64,000 nt of DNA, from NCBI RefSeq assembly GCF_900105325.1, contig NZ_FNSU01000001.1:496001-560000 (forward strand), read 5' to 3'. This document shows positions 52,037 to 58,961 of this stretch, one piece after another (positions within the stretch are counted from its first letter, which is position 1; each line of letters starts with the position of its first letter). The notes beneath the pieces were generated by a model. It was not told the origin of the DNA, ran no database searches, and was given only the letters and a program-made list of their open reading frames with translations. Made by a program: the position numbers and the translations under genes. The stretch comes from Pseudomonas marginalis. GTDB lineage: Bacteria > Pseudomonadota > Gammaproteobacteria > Pseudomonadales > Pseudomonadaceae.

Positions 52037-52798
52037 ATGAGCCGTAAAGTTGCCTTGATTACCGGCGCCGCCAGTGGCATCGGCCAAGCCCTCGCCGTGG
52101 CCTATGCACGTTGTGGCGTGGCGGTGGTGGGCGGGTATTACCCGGCCGATCCCCACGACCCGGGCACCACCGTGTCGTTGGTGGAAGAGGCGGGGGGCGA
52201 GTGCCTGATGTTGCCGCTGGACGTGGGCGATACCGTCTCGGTGGACGCCCTCGCCGAACAGGCGGTACAGCATTTCGGTCGGCTGGATTACGCGGTGGCC
52301 AACGCCGGTTTGCTGCGCCGTGCGCCGCTGCTGGAAATGACCGACGAGTTATGGAACGAGATGCTCAATGTCGACCTGACCGGGGTGATGCGCACCTTCC
52401 GCGCGGCGACGCGGCATATGAACGAAGGCGGCGCGCTGGTGGCGATTTCTTCGATTGCCGGCGGCGTGTATGGCTGGCACGACCACAGCCATTACGCTGC
52501 GGCCAAGGCCGGTGTGCCGGGGTTGTGCCGTTCGCTGGCGGTGGAATTGGCGCCCCTGGGCATTCGCTGCAATGCGGTGATCCCGGGGTTGATCGAGACG
52601 CCGCAGTCGCTGGATGCGAAGAACTCGCTGGGTCCGGAAGGTCTGGCAAAAGCGGCGCGAGCGATTCCGTTGGGGCGGGTAGGGCGCGCGGATGAAGTGG
52701 CGTCGCTGGTGCAGTTCTTGACCAGTGAAGCGTCGAGCTATTTGACCGGGCAGAGCATCGTTATCGACGGCGGCCTGACCGTACGCTGGCCCGACTGA
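52037..52798 (+). CDS. SDR-family oxidoreductase (first of two)
   Basis: 253 residues from ATG 52037 (MSRKVALITGAASGIG) with a TAAGGAG site. NAD(P)-binding TGAASGIG, NAG in VANAGLLRR, and the catalytic Ser in AISSIAGG with Tyr153 and Lys157 in HYAAAKAG. C-terminal YLTGQSIVIDGGLTV is typical of classical SDRs. It starts 10 bases after the MFS stop. Substrate not predictable; it may oxidise a hydroxy acid from the pathway. Confidence 0.88.
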   Translation: MSRKVALITGAASGIGQALAVAYARCGVAVVGGYYPADPHDPGTTVSLVEEAGGECLMLPLDVGDTVSVDALAEQAVQHFGRLDYAVANAGLLRRAPLLEMTDELWNEMLNVDLTGVMRTFRAATRHMNEGGALVAISSIAGGVYGWHDHSHYAAAKAGVPGLCRSLAVELAPLGIRCNAVIPGLIETPQSLDAKNSLGPEGLAKAARAIPLGRVGRADEVASLVQFLTSEASSYLTGQSIVIDGGLTVRWPD

Positions 52799-52817
52799 CT
52801 GATGTACTCAATCCAAA

Positions 52818-52906
52818 TGTGGGAGGGGGCTTGCTCCCGATAGCGGTGGGTCAGTCACAGCAGTTCTAACTGAACCACCGCTATCGGGAGCAAGCCCCCT
52901 CCCACA
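52818..52906. repeat. REPIN of the GGGCTTGCTCCCGATAGCGG type between the SDR genes
   Basis: TGTGGGAGGGGGCTTGCTCC... starts at 52818 and its reverse complement ends at 52906; arms of about 31 bases are nearly perfect. Same family as 7590-7679. Confidence 0.92.
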
Positions 52907-52937
52907 TTGAAACTGTGTTTGCTTCAGGAGATTTAAC

Positions 52938-53687
52938 ATGTTCCAACTGACTGACCGCCGCGCCGTGATCACCGGCGCCGGCAGCGGCATCGGTGCCGCC
53001 ATCGCCCGCGCCTATGCCGTTGAAGGCGCGCGCCTGTTATTGGCCGACCGCAACTCCGCCAGCCTCGCCGAAACCGCGATCACCTGCCGTAACCTGGGCG
53101 CCGAGGTGGTCGAGTGCGTGGCCGATGTGGGCACGGTCGAAGGCGCCCAGGCCAGTGTCGACCGTTGCGTCGACCACTTCGGCGGCATCGATATCCTGGT
53201 CAACAATGCCGGGATGCTCACCCAGGCGCGTTGCGTCGACCTGTCCATCGAAATGTGGAACGACATGCTGCGCGTCGACCTCACCAGCGTGTTCGTCGCC
53301 AGCCAACGTGCCTTGCCCCATATGCTCGCGCAGCGTTGGGGACGGATCATCAACGTGGCTTCGCAACTGGGTATCAAGGGCGGCGCCGAACTGACTCACT
53401 ACGCGGCCGCCAAGGCTGGAGTGATCGGTTTTACCAAGTCCCTGGCGTTGGAGGTGGCCAAGGACAATGTGCTGGTCAATGCCATCGCCCCCGGCCCGAT
53501 CGAGACGCCGTTAGTGGGCGGTATCAGCGACGATTGGAAGAGCGCCAAGGCCAAGGAGCTACCCCTGGGTCGCTTCGGCCTGGCGGACGAAGTGGCGCCC
53601 ACCGCCGTGCTGCTGGCCAGTGAACCCGGCGGCAACCTGTTCGTCGGCCAGACCCTGGGCCCGAACTCCGGCGATGTCATGCCATGA
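52938..53687 (+). CDS. SDR-family oxidoreductase (second of two)
   Basis: 249 residues. TGAGSGIGAAIARAYA cofactor loop, NNAGMLTQA, and active-site Tyr155 and Lys159 in THYAAAKAG with Ser/Gln region NVASQLGIKG. The C-terminus FVGQTLGPNSGDVMP replaces the usual VDGG motif. Diverged from the first SDR, so probably a different step rather than a recent duplicate. Confidence 0.88.
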   Translation: MFQLTDRRAVITGAGSGIGAAIARAYAVEGARLLLADRNSASLAETAITCRNLGAEVVECVADVGTVEGAQASVDRCVDHFGGIDILVNNAGMLTQARCVDLSIEMWNDMLRVDLTSVFVASQRALPHMLAQRWGRIINVASQLGIKGGAELTHYAAAKAGVIGFTKSLALEVAKDNVLVNAIAPGPIETPLVGGISDDWKSAKAKELPLGRFGLADEVAPTAVLLASEPGGNLFVGQTLGPNSGDVMP

Positions 53688-53700
53688 GCGGGGTGTAGCC

Positions 53701-54003
53701 ATGTGCGGACTCTGCGGATTGCTCGGCGAAGACCTGCACTGGAGCGACCCCTTGGGTGATGAATTGCCCAGGCGCCGCGAACGCCTGCGCCGTATCGCCG
53801 CGATCAACCAGGTGCTGGCGGTGTTCCGGCTCAAGGTCGAAGACTTCCAGGGCGCGTCTTATCTGCTGTTGGGCGCCACCGGTAAACAGGCACTGGCGAG
53901 CGGCTTGGATCAACTGTGGCAGGCAGCTGAAGCCATGCTCGGCCGGCCGCTGGATCCCCTTGATCCGCGTCTGCTTGACCACCTGGAAAACACCCCACTG
54001 TAG
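53701..54003 (+). CDS. Small protein of unknown function starting MCGLCGLL
   Basis: 100 residues from ATG 53701, 13 bases after the SDR stop. N-terminus MCGLCGLLGEDLHWSDPL has a CxxC-like pair (Cys2 and Cys5) and recalls the Cys2 start of class II glutamine amidotransferases, but the protein is far too short for that domain. The remainder is charged helix (RRRERLRRIAAINQVLAVFR) and LLGATGKQALASGLDQLW. I do not recognise a family. Its TAG stop lies inside the following REPIN. Genomic link to the CobW gene suggests metal handling, which is only an inference. Confidence 0.75.
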   Translation: MCGLCGLLGEDLHWSDPLGDELPRRRERLRRIAAINQVLAVFRLKVEDFQGASYLLLGATGKQALASGLDQLWQAAEAMLGRPLDPLDPRLLDHLENTPL

Positions 54004-54097
54004 GAGCGAGCTTGCTCGCGAAAAACGTCAACGATAACGCGTGTTGTCTGGATGTACGTGGCGCTCTCGGGTTTTTCGCGAGCAAGCTCGCTCCTAC
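53999..54097. repeat. REPIN supplying the stop codon of the upstream gene
   Basis: Left arm TGTAGGAGCGAGCTTGCTCG from 53999; right arm, its reverse complement, ends about 54097. The TAG at 54001-54003 that ends the upstream reading frame is part of the left arm. Same family as 28305 and 50555. Confidence 0.92.
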
Positions 54098-54114
54098 CGG
54101 GCGTGGAGGTAAAT

Positions 54115-55089
54115 ATGAGCATTGCTCTAAATGTGATCACCGGCTTCCTCGGCAGTGGCAAGACCACCTTGCTCCAGCGCCTGCTGCAAGGCGAAAGCCT
54201 GGGCGACACCGCGTTGCTGATCAACGAATTCGGCGATATCGGCATCGACCATCTGCTGGTGGAAGAAGTCGCGCCGAACACTGTGCTGCTGCCCAGCGGA
54301 TGCATTTGCTGCTCCATCCGTGGCGAGCTCAAGGACGCGTTGCTCGGCCTGTTGCAACGCCGCGAGCGTGGCGAAATTCCTGCGTTCAAACGGGTGATCC
54401 TCGAGACCACCGGCCTGGCCGACCCGGCCCCGATCCTCGCCACCTTGAACAACGATGTGCAACTGCGCGGGCGTTTTCATATCGGCCTGGTGGTGACGCT
54501 GGTCGACGCCAGCCACGCCGCGTTGCAGGAACGCCTGCACCCGGAATGGCTGGCCCAGGTTGCGGCCGCAGACCGTTTGCTGCTGAGCAAGACTGATCTT
54601 GTGGATGACTGCGAACCGCTGCGTGCGCACCTGCAGGCGCTCAACACCGGTACGCCGATCCTCGATACCCACGCTATCCACAGTGGCGACCAACTGTTGC
54701 TCGGCGAAGGCCTGCGCAGTGCCGAACCCGCCCTGGAAGTCAGCCGCTGGCAATTGCACCAGACCACCAGCGCCAGCCATGGGGCGGCCCAAGTGTGCAG
54801 TATGACCTTTGACCAGCCGCTGGACTGGGTCGGCTTCGGGGTGTGGTTGTCGATGCTGTTAAGATGCCACGGCGAACGAATCCTTCGCGTCAAAGGACTG
54901 CTCAACGTGAACGCCAGTAACGCCCCCATCGTCATTCATGGCGTGCAGCATTGCCTGCATGCCCCGGTCCATCTGCCCACGTGGCCAGGCACCGAGCGGC
55001 AATCGCGGCTGGTGTTTATCCTGCGTGGCCTGGACCCCGCGCTGCTGCAGCGCTCGTTTGAGGTGTTCTCGCGGCGGTTCGCCGAATGA
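54115..55089 (+). CDS. CobW/COG0523-family GTPase, putative metallochaperone
   Basis: 324 residues from ATG 54115 (MSIALNVITGFLGSGKTTLL). Walker A GFLGSGKT (residues 10-17), the metal-binding CxCC motif GCICCS (Cys63, Cys65, Cys66), ETTGLADP switch and SKTDLV guanine motif, then a C-terminal CobW domain (ERILRVKGLLNV). Family members insert zinc, cobalt or iron into target enzymes using GTP. The likely client here is the imidase-like hydrolase. The next gene overlaps its stop by 4 bases. Confidence 0.9.
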   Translation: MSIALNVITGFLGSGKTTLLQRLLQGESLGDTALLINEFGDIGIDHLLVEEVAPNTVLLPSGCICCSIRGELKDALLGLLQRRERGEIPAFKRVILETTGLADPAPILATLNNDVQLRGRFHIGLVVTLVDASHAALQERLHPEWLAQVAAADRLLLSKTDLVDDCEPLRAHLQALNTGTPILDTHAIHSGDQLLLGEGLRSAEPALEVSRWQLHQTTSASHGAAQVCSMTFDQPLDWVGFGVWLSMLLRCHGERILRVKGLLNVNASNAPIVIHGVQHCLHAPVHLPTWPGTERQSRLVFILRGLDPALLQRSFEVFSRRFAE

Positions 55090-56258
55090 TCACCTTACGA
55101 GTGCTCGGCACCTCGGTCACTTTGCTCGAATGCCTGCGCGTGCGCGCCGAACAGGAACTGGGGATTCGCCTCGTGTACCAGGTGCACGATGTGGAACAGG
55201 CCCAGCGCATCGCAGTGATGCAGCCCGACAGCTACGACCTGTACGACCAATGGTTTCACAACGTCGACTTCGTGTGGCCGGCCCGGGCGATCCAGCCCAT
55301 TGACACGCGGCGCATCGCGCTGTGGCACGAGATCAACGACTTGCCCAAGCGCGGTCGCCTGTCACCCAACGACCGGCTGGGCAGCGGCAGTGTGCCCAGT
55401 GAGCGGTTGTTCGTGCAGCACGATGGCAGCCTGGGCAGCACCGTCACCGAACGCATCAGCATGCTGCCCCTTACCCACAATGCGGACAGTTTTGCCTACC
55501 GCCCCGAGCGCCTGCCCGAGGGTTTTTGCCACGGCAACGAAAGCTGGGGCTGGCTGCTGGACCCGGCCTGGCGTGCCCGCACGGCACTGCAAAGCGACGC
55601 CGCCATCGGCGCCCTGGATGCGGCGCTGGCGGTGCAGGGCGCGGGGCTGGCGCGCTTCAACGACATCGGCAATATGAGCATCGAAGAGATCGACGTGCTC
55701 GCCGATATTCTGGTGCGCAAGCAGAAGGAAGGGCATTTCGCTGCGTTTTGGTCCGACGATGAAGAGGCGGCGCAACTGATGCTCAGCCCGAGCATCGATA
55801 TCCAGAGCCTGTGGTCGCCAACCTTGATGCGCCTGCACCGCGCCGGGGTGAAATACCGCCTGGCGGTGCCCCGCGAAGGCTATCGCGCCTGGTTCGGCGG
55901 CTTGTCATTGTCGCGCCATGCCCAGGGGCCGGTGCTGGACGCGGCCTACGCGTACCTCAATTGGTGGTTGTCCGGCTGGCCGGGCGCGGTGATGGCGCGC
56001 CAGGGTTACTACATCGGCAACCCGGCGCGCAGCCGTGATCACCTGAGCAGTGCCGAGTGGGATTACTGGTACGCCGGCAAGCCTGCGCGGGAGGAGCTGC
56101 TCGGCAGTGATGGGTTGCCGTTGATCGATATCGGCGAGGTGCGCGATGGCGGCTCCTATGAGCAGCGCATGGGGCATATTGCGGTGTGGAACTCGGTCAT
56201 GGATGAGCACAACTATCTGGTGCGGCGTTGGGGGGACTTCATGCGCGCCCGCAGCTGA
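55086..56258 (+). CDS. Solute-binding-like protein without a signal peptide
   Basis: 390 residues starting MITLRVLGTSVTLLECLRVR. It resembles extracellular solute-binding proteins of ABC transporters (PotD/Fbp type: YDLYDQWFHN, AYAYLNWWLSGWPGAVMARQ, GYYIGNP), but begins directly with the first beta strand and has no signal sequence or lipobox. No ABC permease or ATPase gene is nearby, and it overlaps the CobW gene. It may be a cytosolic ligand-binding or sensing protein. A start further upstream would lie inside the CobW gene. Confidence 0.75.
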   Translation: MITLRVLGTSVTLLECLRVRAEQELGIRLVYQVHDVEQAQRIAVMQPDSYDLYDQWFHNVDFVWPARAIQPIDTRRIALWHEINDLPKRGRLSPNDRLGSGSVPSERLFVQHDGSLGSTVTERISMLPLTHNADSFAYRPERLPEGFCHGNESWGWLLDPAWRARTALQSDAAIGALDAALAVQGAGLARFNDIGNMSIEEIDVLADILVRKQKEGHFAAFWSDDEEAAQLMLSPSIDIQSLWSPTLMRLHRAGVKYRLAVPREGYRAWFGGLSLSRHAQGPVLDAAYAYLNWWLSGWPGAVMARQGYYIGNPARSRDHLSSAEWDYWYAGKPAREELLGSDGLPLIDIGEVRDGGSYEQRMGHIAVWNSVMDEHNYLVRRWGDFMRARS

Positions 56259-56471
56259 CAGGTGGGTATGGCCAAGCGGTTGTCGCCAATAAAATGACAG
56301 TTAAATCCCCGGTTTTATTCGGTGCGCTTCTGCTCTGTCCCAGCTACTCTGCTAAAACAAAATGTCCAGTCTAAATAGATGTTTTTTTGACGGCGGGTTT
56401 GGGCGCAGGGACTGCACATGACTAAGGGACGCGGCGGCAGAGAGAGGCGAACGCTGCCAGAGGGCACTGCC

Positions 56472-58808
56472 ATGACATGGCGCCATACCTTTCAAACCCG
56501 CATCGCCGGGGTGTTGGCGCTGTTGCTGCTGGTGGTGGTCGCCGCCACCTATTTCGCCGTCAAGAGCGCCACCCGCCGTGCCGTGGAGAACCAGGCACAA
56601 GTCCAACTGAAAACTGGAACCCAGGTATTCGAGCGTCTGCTGGACCTGCGCGGGCGGCGCCTGCAATACGGGCTCGACTGGCTCGCCGGCGATGGTCCGT
56701 TCAAGCAGGCCGTGGCCGGAGGCAAGCCCGCGCCGATCCTGGCGGCACTGCGTCGCCACGGCACCGGCATCCGTTCCAGCGACGTGTTTGTGCTGGGCCT
56801 GGATGGCAAGGTCATGGTCAGCACACTCCCTATCCTCACCCGCGGCCAGCCGTTCCCCTATGACGCCGCCTTGCGCCATGCGCGGCGCAATGGCCTGCAC
56901 ATGGTGATCGTGGCCCTGGATGGGCGGCCTTACCTGCTGGTGCAGGATGAAGTGCGCGACCCGTTACCCATCGCGCGCATCGTGATGGGCTTTGCCATGG
57001 ACCAACTGTTCGCCTATGAACTGCGCTCCATGAGCAACCTGGAAGTGTCGTTTCTCAGTGTGCAGGACGGCACGCCCGGCCCGCTGTTCAGCACCCAGCC
57101 CGACGCGTACCGGGCCACCGCCCTCAGCCTGCTGCACGACGCTCCGCTCAACCCTGAGGCACAGATCCATGGGTTCCACGGTCAGCGCGTGCTCAGCCGC
57201 GTGCTTCCATTGGCCAATACCGGCGACGGCGATGACGTGCGCGTATTGCTGCAAAGCCCGCTGGACCATGCGCTGGAATCCTTTGCGCCGCTGGACCGGC
57301 AGTTTCTCGGGATTGCCCTGGCGGTGCTGCTGGTGTCGTTGGCCGGCGCGTTGTTCCTGGCGCGGCGGGTGTCGCGCCCGCTCAACGCCCTCGTGGAGGC
57401 GGCGGGGCGCATCGGCGCCGGTGATTACCGCACGCCGGTGCGGGTACGCAGCCACGATGAGTTCGGTTTGCTGGCCCGCGCCTTCAACGCCATGCAAAGC
57501 GGCATCGCCGTGCGCGAACGGCAACTGGCCCACAACGCCCTGCACGACCCACTCACCGGTCTACCCAACCGGGCGCTGGCGATGGAGCGCCTGGGCAGCG
57601 CGATCAGTGCGCGGCGGCCGGTGGTGTTGCTGTACTTGGGCATCGAGAACTACCGGGTGATCAACGAAGGCTTCGGCCCCGAGGGCGTGGAGGAGATGAT
57701 GCGTGAAGCCAGCCGGTGTTTGTCCATGAGCCTTCTGGCCAGCGATACCGCGGCGCGCATCACCGGCAGCGAATTCCTGCTGTTGCTGGAGAACACCGAG
57801 ATCGACCGTGCAGTGACCCGCGCCGACCGCCTCTACGCACTGCTCACCGAGCCCCAGCGCATCGGCAATGACGAAGTGCGCCACGAAGTCAGCATCGGCA
57901 TCGCCGCCTATCCCGCCGATGGCCAGCAGGTGGAAGAGTTGATCAGTCGCGCCGCCATCGCCCGCCACGATGCGGCGACGCTGCCGGGTTATCTGCAGAT
58001 CTACCAGCAGGACCGCGACCTCGCCCACCAGCGCCAGATCACCCTGATCCGCGACCTGCGCCGGGCCGTCGTCGAAGGCGAGTTGTACCTGTGCTACCAG
58101 CCCAAGCTCGACCTCAAGCTTGGCGAGGTGTGCCAGGCCGAAGCCCTGCTGCGCTGGCAGCATCCCACCCTGGGGCTGGTGTCGCCCGCCGAATTCATCC
58201 CCCTGGCCGAGCGCACCGGCAGCATGGGCGGCCTGACCCTGTGGGTGATCGAAGAAGCCATCCGCCAGATCGGCGAGTGGTCGCAGCGCGGCATGCACAT
58301 TCAGTTGTCGGTGAACATCTCGGTGGATGACTTGGCCGATGATGACCTGGCGACCCGCGTCACCACCTTGCTGGCGCACTACCAGGTGCCCGCCCAGCAG
58401 CTGATTTTCGAGATCACCGAAAGCGCGATCATGCACAACCCGCAACAAGCCTTGAGCGTGCTGGAGCAACTGCGCGGCTGCGGCATCAGCCTGTCGGTGG
58501 ATGACTTCGGCACCGGCTACTCCTCACTCGCGCAATTGCAGCGCCTGCCGGTGCAGGAGTTGAAGATCGACCAGTCGTTCGTGCGCAACCTCGATAGCGC
58601 CACGGGCGACGGCGTGATCGTGCGCTCCACCATCGAAATGAGCCACAACCTGGGGCTCAAGGTGGTGGCCGAAGGGGTGGAGTTCGAGCCTAGTCTCAAG
58701 TTGCTCAAACAGTGGAACTGCGACACGGCCCAGGGCTATCTCATCAGCCGACCGTTGAATGCCCTGGCGTTCGAGCGGTGGATGCGGCGTGAGCGGGTGG
58801 CACCGTGA
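56472..58808 (+). CDS. Membrane GGDEF-EAL protein, degenerate GGDEF, likely c-di-GMP phosphodiesterase
   Basis: 778 residues from ATG 56472 (MTWRHTFQTRIAGVLALLLL); ATG 56418 is also possible and has a similar ribosome site. TM1 at about 9-31, a periplasmic sensor domain, TM2 at about 277-297 (FLGIALAVLLVSLAGALFLA), a HAMP domain, GGDEF (about 365-520) and EAL (about 535-775). The diguanylate cyclase site reads TGSEF instead of GGDEF, so synthesis is unlikely. The EAL domain keeps QAEALLRW, the NIS motif, DDFGTGYSS and KIDQSFV, so it should hydrolyse c-di-GMP, perhaps after periplasmic sensing. Confidence 0.88.
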   Translation: MTWRHTFQTRIAGVLALLLLVVVAATYFAVKSATRRAVENQAQVQLKTGTQVFERLLDLRGRRLQYGLDWLAGDGPFKQAVAGGKPAPILAALRRHGTGIRSSDVFVLGLDGKVMVSTLPILTRGQPFPYDAALRHARRNGLHMVIVALDGRPYLLVQDEVRDPLPIARIVMGFAMDQLFAYELRSMSNLEVSFLSVQDGTPGPLFSTQPDAYRATALSLLHDAPLNPEAQIHGFHGQRVLSRVLPLANTGDGDDVRVLLQSPLDHALESFAPLDRQFLGIALAVLLVSLAGALFLARRVSRPLNALVEAAGRIGAGDYRTPVRVRSHDEFGLLARAFNAMQSGIAVRERQLAHNALHDPLTGLPNRALAMERLGSAISARRPVVLLYLGIENYRVINEGFGPEGVEEMMREASRCLSMSLLASDTAARITGSEFLLLLENTEIDRAVTRADRLYALLTEPQRIGNDEVRHEVSIGIAAYPADGQQVEELISRAAIARHDAATLPGYLQIYQQDRDLAHQRQITLIRDLRRAVVEGELYLCYQPKLDLKLGEVCQAEALLRWQHPTLGLVSPAEFIPLAERTGSMGGLTLWVIEEAIRQIGEWSQRGMHIQLSVNISVDDLADDDLATRVTTLLAHYQVPAQQLIFEITESAIMHNPQQALSVLEQLRGCGISLSVDDFGTGYSSLAQLQRLPVQELKIDQSFVRNLDSATGDGVIVRSTIEMSHNLGLKVVAEGVEFEPSLKLLKQWNCDTAQGYLISRPLNALAFERWMRRERVAP

Positions 58809-58961
58809 CTGACCTATTCCATGCCGTTTTGGCTGGGTGAAACAGCTTCTAAAATTTTCGTCTCGCCGATTTTTCTCCAAGTTGCACTCAGGTTACTCCG
58901 GAACTCTCTCCGGCCTTTCCTAACCTTGGCCCGCTCTCGGCGGGCCTGTGAGGGGCAATTC

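Noticed and set aside
52037..53687. The two SDR genes as a recent tandem duplication
   Set aside because: Their cofactor loops, active-site surroundings and C-termini differ widely and a REPIN separates them; the duplication, if any, is old.
53701..53760. MCGLCG start as a real class II glutamine amidotransferase
   Set aside because: The protein is 100 residues and lacks the Arg, Asn and Asp motifs of that domain; only the first residues match.
3125..54097. Recurrent palindromic units considered as a CRISPR array
   Set aside because: Units are dispersed, in inverted pairs, with no regular spacers and no cas genes.
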